Source: Pseudoalteromonas luteoviolacea DSM 6061 (GTDB lineage: Bacteria; Pseudomonadota; Gammaproteobacteria; Enterobacterales; Alteromonadaceae). From it: 64,000 bases of DNA. Below are positions 18,945 to 28,938 of this stretch, piece by piece. The number at the start of each line of letters is the position of its first letter. Positions within the stretch are counted from its first letter, which is position 1. The stretch covers positions 248,001-312,000 of the forward strand of contig NZ_AUYB01000103.1 in assembly GCF_001625655.1 (NCBI RefSeq), given 5' to 3'. Under the pieces are notes generated by a model, which saw nothing but the letters and a program-made list of their open reading frames with translations, did not search any database and was not told the origin of the DNA. Made by a program: the position numbers and the translations under genes.

Positions 18945-18957
18945 ATTATACCTAACA

Positions 18958-18987
18958 CTTGATACTGCATGTTTAAGGACCCACTTT
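18958..18987 (+). promoter_or_regulatory. Putative sigma-32 (heat-shock) promoter of clpB
   Basis: CTTGATA (18958-18964) and CCCACTTT (18980-18987) with a 15-base spacer resemble the RpoH consensus CTTGAAA / CCCCATnT. It lies about 35 bases before clpB, a classic heat-shock gene. Confidence 0.5.
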
Positions 18988-19022
18988 AATAGGTAGTTTA
19001 GATTACTTAGGTGTGAAAACTC

Positions 19023-21599
19023 ATGCGGTTAGACAGATTTACCAGCAAATTTCAAAGTGCGTTGTCAGATGCACAATCCCTTGCTTTGGGAAGAGACCAT
19101 CAATTTATTGAACCTGTGCATTTAATGTATGCATTACTACAACAAACGGGTTCAAGTGTCAGAGCGTTGTTTGCTCAGGCAGGGGTCAGTGCTGATGAAT
19201 TGAACACGAAACTGTCTCAAGCCATAGAAAGGCTTTTCAAAGTCGAAGGCGTTGGTGGTGATGTTCAACTATCTAATAATCTCATTTCACTTATCAATCT
19301 TTGTGATAAGTATGCACAAAAACGCAAAGATAAGTATATCTCAAGCGAGTTGTTTGTTTTCGCTTCATGTGAAGATAAAGGGGAGTTGGGTGATATATTC
19401 AGAGCGTTGAATATCACACAAGATAAAGTCGAAAAAGCCATCAAAGCAATTCGTGGTGGCCAAAAAGTTGATGACCCCAATGCGGAAGAAACACGTCAAG
19501 CCCTCGAAAAATATACCATTGATTTAACTGAGCGCGCAGAGCAAGGCAAGCTAGACCCCGTCATTGGACGAGACGATGAGATCCGACGCACCATTCAAGT
19601 ATTGCAAAGAAGAACAAAAAACAACCCTGTTTTAATTGGAGAGCCCGGTGTCGGTAAAACGGCTATTGTGGAAGGGTTAGCGCAGCGCATTATAAATGGC
19701 GAGGTGCCAGAAGGCTTAAAGCACAAACGTGTGCTGTCTCTCGATTTAGGTGCACTAGTTGCGGGTGCTAAGTATCGAGGTGAGTTTGAAGAGCGACTTA
19801 AATCAGTATTAAATGAACTTGCCAAAGAAGAAGGCAGTGTCATTTTATTTATCGATGAAATTCACACCATGGTCGGAGCTGGTAAAACAGATGGTGCTAT
19901 GGATGCCGGCAATATGCTGAAACCTGCTTTAGCCCGCGGTGAGTTGCATTGTGTTGGCGCAACAACATTGGATGAGTACCGCCAGTACATTGAAAAAGAC
20001 GCGGCCCTTGAAAGGCGCTTCCAAAAAGTCTTTGTGTCTGAACCAACAGTAGAAGATACCATAGCGATTCTGCGTGGGCTTAAGGAGCGATACGAACTAC
20101 ACCATTCAGTAGATATTACTGATCCGGCTATTGTTGCTGCTGCAAACTTATCACATCGCTATATCAGTGATAGGCAATTGCCAGACAAAGCTATCGATTT
20201 GATCGATGAGGCTGGTTCTTCGATTCGTCTACAAATTGACTCAAAGCCTGAACAATTGGACAAATTAGAGCGACGCATTATTCAGTTGAAGCTAGAAGAT
20301 AACGCCTTGGCAAAAGAGAAAGATGATGCAAGCCAACAGCGCCGCAAAGAAATGCAGTCGTTAATTACTCAGCTTGAAGGCGAATATAAAGAGCTTGATG
20401 AAGTCTGGAATGCGGAGAAGGCATCCTTACAAGGCACTCAAGTAATTAAGGCTGAGTTAGAGCAAGCCCGTCTTGACCTTGAAGTTGCAAGCAGAGCCAG
20501 CGATTTGCAACGCATGTCCGAATTGCAATATGGCCGTATACCAGCATTGGAGAGAAAATTAGACCTTGCATCACAAGCGGAGATGCAGGAGATGAGCTTG
20601 CTCAAAAATCAGGTATCGGAAGATGAAATTGCAGAAATTTTGTCTCGTTGGACGGGAATTCCAGTCGCTAAGATGTTGGAGGGCGAGCGTGAGAAACTAC
20701 TCAATATGGAAGGCGAACTTCACCATAAAGTGATTGGTCAAGATGAAGCTGTCAATGCGGTTGCGAATGCAATACGTCGTTCGAGAGCTGGGTTAGCCGA
20801 TCCAAATCGTCCAATTGGTTCTTTCTTATTTTTAGGTCCAACTGGCGTTGGTAAAACAGAGCTGACTAAGGCGCTGGCAAGCTTTATGTTCGACACTGAG
20901 GATGCCATGGTACGTATCGATATGTCAGAGTTTATGGAGAAGCACTCTGTTGCTCGATTAGTGGGCGCGCCTCCTGGTTATGTTGGTTATGAAGAGGGTG
21001 GATATTTAACGGAAGCTGTTAGGCGTCGGCCTTATTCAGTGGTGTTGCTTGATGAAGTTGAAAAAGCGCACCCAGATGTGTTTAACATTTTACTGCAAGT
21101 GCTTGATGATGGCAGGTTGACAGACGGTCAAGGCCGTACAGTCGACTTCAAAAATACGGTGATCATTATGACCTCAAACTTGGGCTCAGATGTAATCCAA
21201 GAGCAAGCTGGTAACAATGACTATGTGGCTTTAAAAGCCAAACTGATGGAAGTGCTCACAACCCAGTTTAGGCCAGAGTTTATCAATCGTATAGACGAAA
21301 CTGTGGTCTTCCATCCGCTGGTTACTGAACATATCAAGCAAATTGCCAGAATTCAGTTAGATAAATTGGCATCTCGTTTAAAAGACAATGGTTTTGGCTT
21401 TGAAGTTAGTGACGAAGCCCTTGAAAAAATCGCTCAAAGTGGATTTGACCCTGTATTTGGAGCAAGGCCATTGAAGCGTGCAATTCAGCAGTACATTGAA
21501 AACCCATTGGCACAAAATCTATTGCAGGGCGATTTTACAGGTGCTAATAAAATTAAAGTCGCAGTTAAAGACGATTCAATTTATTTTGAAGCGTTCTAA
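19023..21599 (+). CDS. clpB: ATP-dependent disaggregase ClpB
   Basis: This Hsp100 hexameric AAA+ machine pulls proteins from aggregates together with DnaK. The layout is an N-domain (1-145), NBD1 with Walker A GEPGVGKT (K212), a middle coiled-coil of about 410-525 rich in Leu, Lys and Glu, and NBD2 with Walker A GPTGVGKT (K611). The C-terminal D2 small domain ends in a substrate-sorting helix. The 858 residues and both Walker lysines match E. coli. The probable sigma-32 promoter upstream fits heat induction. Confidence 0.98.
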   Translation: MRLDRFTSKFQSALSDAQSLALGRDHQFIEPVHLMYALLQQTGSSVRALFAQAGVSADELNTKLSQAIERLFKVEGVGGDVQLSNNLISLINLCDKYAQKRKDKYISSELFVFASCEDKGELGDIFRALNITQDKVEKAIKAIRGGQKVDDPNAEETRQALEKYTIDLTERAEQGKLDPVIGRDDEIRRTIQVLQRRTKNNPVLIGEPGVGKTAIVEGLAQRIINGEVPEGLKHKRVLSLDLGALVAGAKYRGEFEERLKSVLNELAKEEGSVILFIDEIHTMVGAGKTDGAMDAGNMLKPALARGELHCVGATTLDEYRQYIEKDAALERRFQKVFVSEPTVEDTIAILRGLKERYELHHSVDITDPAIVAAANLSHRYISDRQLPDKAIDLIDEAGSSIRLQIDSKPEQLDKLERRIIQLKLEDNALAKEKDDASQQRRKEMQSLITQLEGEYKELDEVWNAEKASLQGTQVIKAELEQARLDLEVASRASDLQRMSELQYGRIPALERKLDLASQAEMQEMSLLKNQVSEDEIAEILSRWTGIPVAKMLEGEREKLLNMEGELHHKVIGQDEAVNAVANAIRRSRAGLADPNRPIGSFLFLGPTGVGKTELTKALASFMFDTEDAMVRIDMSEFMEKHSVARLVGAPPGYVGYEEGGYLTEAVRRRPYSVVLLDEVEKAHPDVFNILLQVLDDGRLTDGQGRTVDFKNTVIIMTSNLGSDVIQEQAGNNDYVALKAKLMEVLTTQFRPEFINRIDETVVFHPLVTEHIKQIARIQLDKLASRLKDNGFGFEVSDEALEKIAQSGFDPVFGARPLKRAIQQYIENPLAQNLLQGDFTGANKIKVAVKDDSIYFEAF

Positions 21600-21685
21600 A
21601 CACCCCTAAGTGAGGTAAACAAGAGCAAATATTGATGTTTATTTCACTATTAAACTCATTTGACTTTAGCCATTAATGTTACGAA

Positions 21686-21727
21686 CTCCCCTAATGACGC
21701 GATGAAGTTATTGGGGAGATTTCATTT
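21686..21727 (+). terminator. clpB terminator hairpin
   Basis: CTCCCC pairs with GGGGAG, extended by AAT/ATT past a one-base bulge, followed by a T-rich tail (ATTTCATTTT). The hairpin lies about 90 bases after the clpB stop in an otherwise empty spacer. Confidence 0.5.
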
Positions 21728-21773
21728 TGTATGATAAATTTAGTGGCTATTTAGTCTTTCTTGATGGCTCTTC

Positions 21774-22709
21774 ATGAATAATCAATATAAGCAAGCAGGT
21801 ATTACTGAATTTGGTTCAACTAACCAACTTCACGCGAGAGTGATAGCACAGCCAGAGCTAGCGTCTCATCAGGTATGGATACGAGTGCTTGCCTCTTCAA
21901 TAAACCCAATTGATATAAAGACGCGCAGTGGTTTGGGGTATGTTGCTCAAGCTAAGCAAGCGGGAGACTTTTTACCTTTAGGCTACGACGTGTTTGGTAT
22001 CGTTGAGCAAGTAGGTGATTGCGTTTCGCACATTAAACCTGGCGAAGCTGTGTTGGGCATGGTTGGTTTTCCTGCAAATCCAGGGTGTTATGCTTCTCAT
22101 GTAGTAGCGTCTGCTGAAGAAATAATTGTTGTTGATAAGAAAGTTTCTTTAGACATGGCAGGTCTTTGTTTAGCGGGACTAACAGCGGTACAAGCGCTGG
22201 AAAAGCTCTCTCCAAATCTGGGTACCTTGTTTGTCAATGCGCCAACTGGTGGGGTGGGCCATCTCGCAGTTCAGATAGCAAAGAGGTCGGGGTTTGATGT
22301 AGTCGCCATCACGACAAGAAGAGATCTAGTTGAGACACTTGACTTGGCAGTACCAGCGATGAGTTACGAAGACTTTTTCGCAGAAAAAAGGCGTGGACAG
22401 CTCTTAGATTTGGTCGGCGGAAAAGTAGCAAAAGACATGTTAGGTAATTTACAGGCTGGAGGACTTTTTGTCACGGTCCCGACAGTTACCAAAGATGAAG
22501 TAATAGATCACGCAAAAACATTTGGGATACAAGGTGAGGGCGTACTCGTTGCTATGAATTGCCAGCAACTTAATGCCTTGTATCAAGCTGTGATAGATAA
22601 GCAACTGAAAGTGGTTGCGAGTAAAAGATATTCAATAGAAGAAATAAGCGAAGCACACACATTTGTTGAGCAAGGCCAGCATTTTGGTAAAGTTATAATT
22701 GTGGCTTGA
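21774..22709 (+). CDS. Zinc-independent medium-chain dehydrogenase / quinone oxidoreductase-like protein
   Basis: This has the MDR fold: an N-terminal GroES-like domain (SSINPIDIKTRSG, GYDVFGIVEQVG) and a Rossmann domain with GGVGHLAVQIA (159-169). The zinc ligands of alcohol dehydrogenases are absent, which places it with NADPH quinone oxidoreductases or enoyl reductases. The length of 311 residues is typical. It stands alone between clpB and gshA. The substrate cannot be told from sequence. Confidence 0.85.
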   Translation: MNNQYKQAGITEFGSTNQLHARVIAQPELASHQVWIRVLASSINPIDIKTRSGLGYVAQAKQAGDFLPLGYDVFGIVEQVGDCVSHIKPGEAVLGMVGFPANPGCYASHVVASAEEIIVVDKKVSLDMAGLCLAGLTAVQALEKLSPNLGTLFVNAPTGGVGHLAVQIAKRSGFDVVAITTRRDLVETLDLAVPAMSYEDFFAEKRRGQLLDLVGGKVAKDMLGNLQAGGLFVTVPTVTKDEVIDHAKTFGIQGEGVLVAMNCQQLNALYQAVIDKQLKVVASKRYSIEEISEAHTFVEQGQHFGKVIIVA

Positions 22710-22776
22710 GTATTTTTATTTTGCCCCCATTGAGGATGGCATAACTTAAGCTTGATCCGAGCCTCGAGGTATTTTT

Positions 22777-24354
22777 TTGAAACAAACTAATTTTGCAAGC
22801 AAGCTAGAAAAGCTTGCCACACCCGCGCTTGTAGCCTCTTTATCTGGTATACAGCGAGGTATAGAACGAGAAGCATTGCGGATCCAGCCATCTGGTAAGA
22901 TAGCCAAAACACCTCATCCAGAAGGTGTGGGTCACCCTTTAACACATAGCTCGATTACAACAGACTTTTCGGAATCCCTACTGGAGTTTATAACCCCAGT
23001 TAGCACGTCCGCAGAACAGACCTTATCGCAGTTAAGAGATCTACAAAAGCATACTCTAGCGCACATGGGTAACGAAATGTTGTGGCCAATGAGTATGCCT
23101 TGTTTTATCGAAGATCAAGAAGACATTGTGTTGGCGCAGTTTGGCAGTTCTAACATCGGAAAAATGAAAACGCTTTATAGAGAAGGGTTGAAAAACCGCT
23201 ATGGAAGCATGATGCAAGCGATTGCTGGCGTGCACTTTAATACATCTTTTCCAGAGTCATTTTGGTTGGCACTAAAAGAGCATGAGCAAGATAGTGGCGA
23301 ATTGCAGGAATTTGTTTCGAACAAATACTTGGGTCTAATCCGAAACTTTAAACGAGAGTTGTGGCTGATTAGCTATCTGTTTGGCGCGTCACCGGCTTTA
23401 TGTAGCTCTTTCTTACAAGGTAAGCAAAGTAACTTGCCTTTTGAGAAGCAAGGCAAGGGTACTTTGTATTTACCACATGGTACGGCTCTGAGGTTAGGTG
23501 ATTTGGGTTATACCAACAGTGAGCAGTCATCATTAAAAGTAATGTACAACAGTTTAGCCGAGTACGTAACTGGACTACAAAGAGCCATTCGCTGTCGTTC
23601 AGATCTGTATGAAGGGATTGAAGACTTCCGAGCAGATGAGCCGAAGCAGCTTAATAAGAACATTTTGCAAATAGAAAATGAGTTTTACTCCCCCATCAGA
23701 CCTAAGCGAAATGCACAGAAACATGAAACACCCACTCAGGCGTTATCTAGAGGGGGGATTGAGTACATTGAAATCCGTGCGTTGGACGTAAACCCATTTG
23801 TTGATACCGGTATTAGCATCGAGCAAATTAGATTTTTAGATGTATTTTTGACGTATTGTTTACTCAAAGACACGCCTTTTATGAGCTGGGAAGAGCAGCA
23901 AGAATCTGACAACAACCTACAGCGCGTTATCAGCACAGGGCGTGATACGAGTACAACCTTGCAGCGTGGTGATGAACAAGTCACTATTGCGCAGTGGGGT
24001 AGCGAGATATTTGCGGATCTTAAGGTTGTTGCACAGTTATTTGATTCGGCACATCAAAGCACACTTTACACCGAAACGGTGAATAAACTTGCTACTTGGA
24101 TCGAAAGCCCTGATGAAACGTTCTCTGGCCAATTAGTATCTGCGCTTCGTGAAACAGGTAGCGACGCTTCAGAGCAAGCTTTAAGTATTGCTAAGCAGTA
24201 CAAAGAGGCGCATTTGAAAGGCGATTATCAGTTTTATAGTGAAGCAAGCTTAAACGAGCAAGCTATGCGGTCTTTCGAAGACGAGAAAGCGGTTTTGGCA
24301 AGTGATGAGCTGTCATTTAAAGCGTTTTTACAAGACTATTTCGAGAAGGCATAA
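22777..24354 (+). CDS. gshA: Glutamate-cysteine ligase GshA
   Basis: GshA catalyses the first step of glutathione synthesis, joining the gamma-carboxyl of Glu to Cys. It belongs to the E. coli-type proteobacterial family (525 residues against 518). The early active-site segment GIQRGIEREALRI is at 24-36, and DFSESLLEFITP, GVHFNTSFPESFW and IEYIEIRALDVNPF are typical. The start is TTG, decided by GAGGT seven bases upstream and by the family start. It has no gshB beside it. Confidence 0.95.
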   Translation: MKQTNFASKLEKLATPALVASLSGIQRGIEREALRIQPSGKIAKTPHPEGVGHPLTHSSITTDFSESLLEFITPVSTSAEQTLSQLRDLQKHTLAHMGNEMLWPMSMPCFIEDQEDIVLAQFGSSNIGKMKTLYREGLKNRYGSMMQAIAGVHFNTSFPESFWLALKEHEQDSGELQEFVSNKYLGLIRNFKRELWLISYLFGASPALCSSFLQGKQSNLPFEKQGKGTLYLPHGTALRLGDLGYTNSEQSSLKVMYNSLAEYVTGLQRAIRCRSDLYEGIEDFRADEPKQLNKNILQIENEFYSPIRPKRNAQKHETPTQALSRGGIEYIEIRALDVNPFVDTGISIEQIRFLDVFLTYCLLKDTPFMSWEEQQESDNNLQRVISTGRDTSTTLQRGDEQVTIAQWGSEIFADLKVVAQLFDSAHQSTLYTETVNKLATWIESPDETFSGQLVSALRETGSDASEQALSIAKQYKEAHLKGDYQFYSEASLNEQAMRSFEDEKAVLASDELSFKAFLQDYFEKA

Positions 24355-24358
24355 AAAA

Positions 24359-24379
24359 ACGCAGCCAAGTTGGCTGCGT
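24359..24379 (-). terminator. Strong hairpin after gshA, U-tract on the reverse strand
   Basis: ACGCAGCCAA pairs with TTGGCTGCGT (perfect ten-base inverted repeat, about five bases in the real loop). It is flanked on the forward strand by A-runs on both sides. Only on the reverse strand is it followed by TTTTTT, so formally it stops reverse transcripts; it may also mark the gshA 3' end. Confidence 0.5.
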
Positions 24380-24470
24380 AAAAAATATCAGGGATGAAAC
24401 AATGCTAAACTGCTGCATTCAAGTAATAGGACCGCAGCAATTTAGAAAAGTTCAGGTGAGTTCGAAAAAA

Positions 24471-25079
24471 ATGCAAAAAAAAATAATTTTTTTACCTCTA
24501 CTTCTAGTTTTAGCTGGTTGTGCGACTGCTCCACCTAAGCAACCTAATGATATTTGTAAGATTTTTGAAGAAAAAGAAGACTGGTATTATGATGCTCGAG
24601 ACGCGCAAGAAAAGTGGGGCGCGCCAAAACATGTATTAATGAGCATGATGTACCAAGAAAGTTCATTTAGGCATGATGCAGCTCCCCCAATGGAGTATTT
24701 CCTTGGCTTTATTCCAATTGGCCGAGCGAGTTCTGCATATGGCTACTCTCAAGCAAAAACGATGACGTGGAGTGACTACATTCGTGAAACAGGTAATTCT
24801 GGTGCAGACAGAGATGACTTTGAAGATGCAATAGACTTTATGGGGTGGTTTGTTTACAAAACACATAAAGTCAATGGGGTTTCTAAGTGGGATGCTTATG
24901 CACAATACCTGAACTATCACGAAGGTTGGGGTGGTTATCGTAGAGGAACCTATAAGAAGAAAAAGTGGCTTATGAAAGTGGCTAACAAAGTTAAACATCG
25001 AGCTTCACGCTATGGTGCGCAGCTGAAACGATGTGAAGATGACTTGGATAAAAACTGGTTTGAGCGCTTGTTTTCGTAA
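24471..25079 (+). CDS. Lipoprotein with lytic transglycosylase SLT domain
   Basis: The lipoprotein signal MQKKIIFLPLLLVLAGC has its lipobox cysteine at 17. The next part is a lysozyme-like SLT domain with the putative catalytic Glu at 63 (MMYQESSFRHDA) and SAYGYSQAKTMTW and YLNYHEGWGGYRRG in place of the usual GLMQ and Y-x-G motifs. The enzyme would cleave peptidoglycan between MurNAc and GlcNAc from the outer membrane side. An upstream in-frame ATG would add 23 residues before the signal, so I rejected it. The C-terminus is rich in Lys and Arg. I do not recognise a named E. coli counterpart. Confidence 0.8.
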   Translation: MQKKIIFLPLLLVLAGCATAPPKQPNDICKIFEEKEDWYYDARDAQEKWGAPKHVLMSMMYQESSFRHDAAPPMEYFLGFIPIGRASSAYGYSQAKTMTWSDYIRETGNSGADRDDFEDAIDFMGWFVYKTHKVNGVSKWDAYAQYLNYHEGWGGYRRGTYKKKKWLMKVANKVKHRASRYGAQLKRCEDDLDKNWFERLFS

Positions 25080-25090
25080 GGTGTTAAAGT

Positions 25091-25115
25091 TTGGGTCGCT
25101 ATTGCGACCCAATTT
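25091..25115 (+). terminator. Terminator after the transglycosylase gene
   Basis: TTGGGTCGC pairs with GCGACCCAA around a TATT loop, followed by TTTG. It lies 11 bases after the stop codon. A second imperfect stem (CAAGA...TCTTG, near 25122-25150) follows and may serve the convergent corB-type gene. Confidence 0.6.
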
Positions 25116-25156
25116 GTATAGGCAAGACCAATCAGTTCACTGATCTTGCAAAGGGT

Positions 25157-26434
25157 TTAAGAAGATGAGCTTGTCTGTTGTAGAGGAAATATTTTGACCA
25201 CTTTAATCATGTTTTCTTTTACTTCCAAAACTTCCATAGGGTAATTCGCAATTTTCAAGCCTAGCTGATTTTCAGGAATATCTTCTAAGTATTCAACAAT
25301 GAGTCCACTTAAGGTTTTAGGACCCTCAGTTGGCAGCTCCCAGCCCATTTCTTTATTGAGGTCGCGAATATTTGCACCGCCATCAACCAGCACTGAGCCG
25401 TCACTTTGTACCTTAACTTCGTCACTTGGAGTGGGGGTTTGTGTGGTGGTGAAATCCCCGACCACTTCTTCTAAGATATCTTCAAGCGTTACTAGGCCTT
25501 GAATGTCACCATATTCATCGACAACTAATCCAATCCGCTCTTTGTTCTGCTGAAACTTTAACAATTGAGTATTGAGCGAGGTGCCTTCGGGAATAAAGTA
25601 AATTTCACGCACTGCACGTAGCAGAGATGGCTTATCAAACTGTTCTTTAGTGAGTAGTCGCAAAGCATCGCGAGAGTGTATAAAACCGACGGCATCGTCA
25701 ATTTGGTCACGGTACAGCAGTACACGAGTATGCTGTGCATTGGTCAATCTACGCGTAATGTCTTTCCAGTCGTCGTTAATATCAATCGCATTGATTTCAC
25801 TGCGTGGGATCATAATATCTTCTACAGTGACTTGCTCTAGGTCCAATATCGAAGTGAGCATGTTGCTATGGTTGGTCGGCAGCATGGCACTCGACTCATT
25901 TACAACGGTTTTCAGCTCTTCTTTGCTTAGGCTATGTTCCTCTATTTGCTCAGGCGATACACCAAATAGCTTCAGCATACCATTGGTGATCCAGTTAACT
26001 GTAACCACAACAGGGAACAAGGCTTTAAGCAATATTTTTAATATTACAGAGCTAGGGAAAGCAACCTTTTCAGGATAAAGCGCAGCCAATGTTTTAGGCG
26101 TGACTTCCGCAAAAATTAGGATCACCAAAGTTAATGCAAAAGTAGCTACGACAATACCAGCATCACCCAGTAAGCGCATGCCGATAACGGTAGCAACTGC
26201 AGACGCAGCGATATTGACAAGGTTATTGCCGATAAGGATAAGTCCGATCAAGCGATCAGGCCTTTTGAGTAGCTTGTCTACACGCTTAGCCGATTTATTA
26301 TTCTCTTTAACTAAGTGTCTAAGGCGATAGCGGTTAATCGACATAATGCCAGTCTCAGAACTTGAGAAGTAACCAGAAATCAGTATCAATACGCCAAGTA
26401 TGATAAACAAGGCGCTAGTAGATATGTCGTCCAA
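25157..26434 (-). CDS. CNNM/CorB-type magnesium transport protein (YfjD family)
   Basis: This belongs to the HlyC/CorC family. An N-terminal DUF21 (CNNM) membrane domain (residues about 5-180) is followed by two CBS domains (about 200-330, with TVEDIMIPRSEINAI and VVDEYGDIQGLVTLEDILEEVVG) and a C-terminal CorC/HlyC domain. Such proteins transport magnesium or modulate its efflux. The start is TTG, supported by AGGAT about seven bases upstream. It precedes ypjD, and ypjD and yfjD are also beside ffh in E. coli. The 425 residues fit YfjD/CorB. Confidence 0.88.
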   Translation of the reverse strand: MDDISTSALFIILGVLILISGYFSSSETGIMSINRYRLRHLVKENNKSAKRVDKLLKRPDRLIGLILIGNNLVNIAASAVATVIGMRLLGDAGIVVATFALTLVILIFAEVTPKTLAALYPEKVAFPSSVILKILLKALFPVVVTVNWITNGMLKLFGVSPEQIEEHSLSKEELKTVVNESSAMLPTNHSNMLTSILDLEQVTVEDIMIPRSEINAIDINDDWKDITRRLTNAQHTRVLLYRDQIDDAVGFIHSRDALRLLTKEQFDKPSLLRAVREIYFIPEGTSLNTQLLKFQQNKERIGLVVDEYGDIQGLVTLEDILEEVVGDFTTTQTPTPSDEVKVQSDGSVLVDGGANIRDLNKEMGWELPTEGPKTLSGLIVEYLEDIPENQLGLKIANYPMEVLEVKENMIKVVKIFPLQQTSSSS

Positions 26435-26517
26435 CAGAGGATCCTTTTTTTGCTTTCGAAAGGCTATTAAGCGTCAGCATAGAATGAGAGTCAAGTTCCA
26501 TGCTGACATTTCTTATT

Positions 26518-27321
26518 TTAAAATTTATCTAGGATAACTTCTTGTATAAATCGGCTGCCAAAATAGGCCAAAGTTACGATCCCTGAAGCACCTAATACAG
26601 CAAAAACGACGGGTTTTCCGCGCCACCCGAATTGATGGTGACCGATGGTCACAGCACTAAAGATAATCCAGGCAATGAGGGATAATACTGTCTTATGTAT
26701 AGATGCTTTATCAAACATACCGTCGAGGAATACAAAACCCGCCAGCAGCGCTAAGGTGAGTAGAGCGGTACCAACGGTCAATAGCTGATAGAGTTGAGAT
26801 TCTACTTGCATAAGAGGCGGTAAGTGACTGTTCATAATAGCAAGGTCTTTATTTTTCAGTCGCTTGTCTATAAAAAAGAACTGCACGGCGTAAAGCGTTG
26901 CGATAATTAAAATACAATATGCCAGTAAAGACAGTGATATGTGTGTGACTAACCCCAAATCTACATTGATGTCATCCATAATAATGTGATGTGGAATGAA
27001 GAGGCTCGCAATTAGCAAAATAGCTGCAAACCCATATACGACCGGCAACAACAGGGTGGCGGGGAATTTAAGTGACACTGTTGTCACTGAGACCACAATG
27101 ACCCAGCAGGTGAGCAGCGCAATATTGATTGTACTCAAATCTTGACCATGCTGTGTAAACACTGAGTTCACAAGCACAAGCATGTGACTCAAGATAGCGA
27201 CAGTACTTAGAATGACTGTTAACTTTTGGCTTGGGCCTTCTTTGTGAAACAAGCGCGAAAGCACGTGCGCCGTCGCCAGTGTGTAAAACAGGCTCGCCAA
27301 CAATGACAAAATAATGATCAT
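26518..27321 (-). CDS. ypjD: CcsA-like cytochrome c assembly family protein YpjD
   Basis: This is an integral membrane protein of 267 residues with about eight helices. The two histidine-bearing segments HISLSLLAYCILI and HKTVLSLIAWIIF match the CcsA/CcmC-like fold, but it lacks the tryptophan-rich WWD heme-handling motif I would expect in a true CcmC. It lies between the CorB-type gene and ffh, the position of E. coli ypjD. The function is not established; it may work with the CorB-like transporter. Confidence 0.85.
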   Translation of the reverse strand: MIIILSLLASLFYTLATAHVLSRLFHKEGPSQKLTVILSTVAILSHMLVLVNSVFTQHGQDLSTINIALLTCWVIVVSVTTVSLKFPATLLLPVVYGFAAILLIASLFIPHHIIMDDINVDLGLVTHISLSLLAYCILIIATLYAVQFFFIDKRLKNKDLAIMNSHLPPLMQVESQLYQLLTVGTALLTLALLAGFVFLDGMFDKASIHKTVLSLIAWIIFSAVTIGHHQFGWRGKPVVFAVLGASGIVTLAYFGSRFIQEVILDKF

Positions 27322-27447
27322 GAACTTTATGTCTACTTTACGTGGTCCTTTTATAGGCTATTGTATTTTAAGCCTCGCCGCTTGCAAAGACTTTGTAAAA
27401 AGAATCTTTGTATAACTTGAATACTGTATTAGTGGCGCGCATATCAG

Positions 27448-27453
27448 TATAAT
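27448..27453 (+). promoter_or_regulatory. Likely -10 box of the ffh promoter
   Basis: A perfect TATAAT lies 32 bases before ffh in the divergent ypjD-ffh gap. The base stretch 17 upstream (TGTATT) is a weak -35. Confidence 0.45.
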
Positions 27454-27485
27454 GTTGCGTAATTACGAGATAGTGGAAGCGATAC

Positions 27486-28865
27486 ATGTTTGAGAACCTC
27501 CAAGAACGCTTAGGAAAAACGCTTAAAAATATCAGCGGCAGAGGCCGTTTGACTGAAGATAATATTAAAGAAACGCTGCGTGAAGTGCGTATGGCATTTC
27601 TTGAGGCTGACGTTGCGCTGCCTGTAGTACGTGAGTTTGTAAAACAAGTTAAAGAACGTGCTGTGGGTGTTGAAGTAACTAAAAGCCTAAGCCCAGGTCA
27701 GGTTTTCATTAAAATTGTGCGTGAAGAACTTGAAAAGGCCATGGGTGAAGCAAATGAAGAGCTAAACCTAAATGCTCAGCCTCCCGCAGTTGTTATGATG
27801 GCTGGTTTGCAAGGTGCTGGTAAAACAACCAGTGTGGGTAAACTTGCAAAATTCTTAAAAGAGAAAAAGAAAAAGTCAGTGCTTGTTGTGAGTGCCGACG
27901 TATACCGCCCAGCGGCTATCAAGCAGCTAGAGACATTAGCTACTGAAGTTGATGTTGAGTTCTTCCCAAGTGATATTTCACAAAAGCCGGTAGATATTGC
28001 TAATAATGCAGTAAGTCACGCGAAGAAAAAGTTCATCGATGTGGTGCTGGTGGATACGGCTGGTCGATTGCATGTCGATAGTGACATGATGGACGAGATC
28101 AAAGAGCTAAATGCGGCAATTAAGCCAATCGAAACGCTATTTGTCGTTGACTCAATGACAGGTCAAGATGCTGCCAATACCGCTAAAGCCTTTGATGAAG
28201 CACTGCCACTAACGGGTGTTATTCTGACTAAAACTGATGGTGATGCACGAGGTGGTGCAGCTTTATCAATCCGTCATATCACAGGTAAACCGATTAAGTT
28301 TATTGGTGTTGGTGAGCGTACAGACGCACTTGAACCTTTCCATCCAGATCGAATTGCTTCACGTATTTTGGGAATGGGTGACGTACTGTCACTTATCGAA
28401 GAGGTTGAAGCCAAAGTCGATAAGGATAAAGCTGCAAAAGTTGCTGAAAAAGTATTTAAAGGCGATGGCTTCACATTGGAAGACTTCGCGGAACAACTTA
28501 AGCAGATGAAAAACATGGGCGGCATGATGTCTATGTTAGAAAAGTTACCGGGTATGAACAATTTACCGGATGCGGTTAAAGGCCAAGTTAATGATAAAAC
28601 TTTCAATCAGATGGAAGCGATTATCAGCTCTATGACACCAAAAGAGCGTGCAAGGCCTGAAATCATCAAAGGGTCGCGCAAAAAGCGTATTGCAGCTGGT
28701 TCTGGTACTCAGGTACAAGACATCAACAAACTACTGAAGCAGTTTACGCAAATGCAAAAAATGATGAAAAAGATGAAAGGCAAAGGCGGCATGATGAAAA
28801 TGATGCGCGGCATGAAAGGCATGATGCCACCGGGCATGTTTGGCGGCGGCGGTCCTAAGTTTTAA
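27486..28865 (+). CDS. ffh: Signal recognition particle GTPase Ffh (SRP54)
   Basis: Ffh binds 4.5S RNA and signal sequences and delivers ribosomes to FtsY. An N-domain is followed by the GTPase G-domain with the P-loop GLQGAGKTT (107-115), DTAGRLHVD and TKTDGDARGG. A methionine-rich M-domain (from about 330) ends in MMKKMKGKGGMMKMMRGMKG. The length of 459 residues is normal. In E. coli ffh leads directly to rpsP; here the heme-uptake genes lie between them. Confidence 0.98.
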   Translation: MFENLQERLGKTLKNISGRGRLTEDNIKETLREVRMAFLEADVALPVVREFVKQVKERAVGVEVTKSLSPGQVFIKIVREELEKAMGEANEELNLNAQPPAVVMMAGLQGAGKTTSVGKLAKFLKEKKKKSVLVVSADVYRPAAIKQLETLATEVDVEFFPSDISQKPVDIANNAVSHAKKKFIDVVLVDTAGRLHVDSDMMDEIKELNAAIKPIETLFVVDSMTGQDAANTAKAFDEALPLTGVILTKTDGDARGGAALSIRHITGKPIKFIGVGERTDALEPFHPDRIASRILGMGDVLSLIEEVEAKVDKDKAAKVAEKVFKGDGFTLEDFAEQLKQMKNMGGMMSMLEKLPGMNNLPDAVKGQVNDKTFNQMEAIISSMTPKERARPEIIKGSRKKRIAAGSGTQVQDINKLLKQFTQMQKMMKKMKGKGGMMKMMRGMKGMMPPGMFGGGGPKF

Positions 28866-28881
28866 TCATTGCTAGAATGAG

Positions 28882-28908
28882 AAAAGGGAAGTGTGTACTT
28901 CCCTTTTT
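28882..28908 (+). terminator. ffh terminator
   Basis: AAAAGGGAAGT pairs perfectly with ACTTCCCTTTT around a GTGT loop, ending in TTTTT. It is a strong Rho-independent terminator 17 bases after ffh and, by symmetry, may also stop hugZ from the other side. Confidence 0.85.
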
Positions 28909-28938
28909 AATGCGTTTTGGTGTAAATACCGGGTAATA

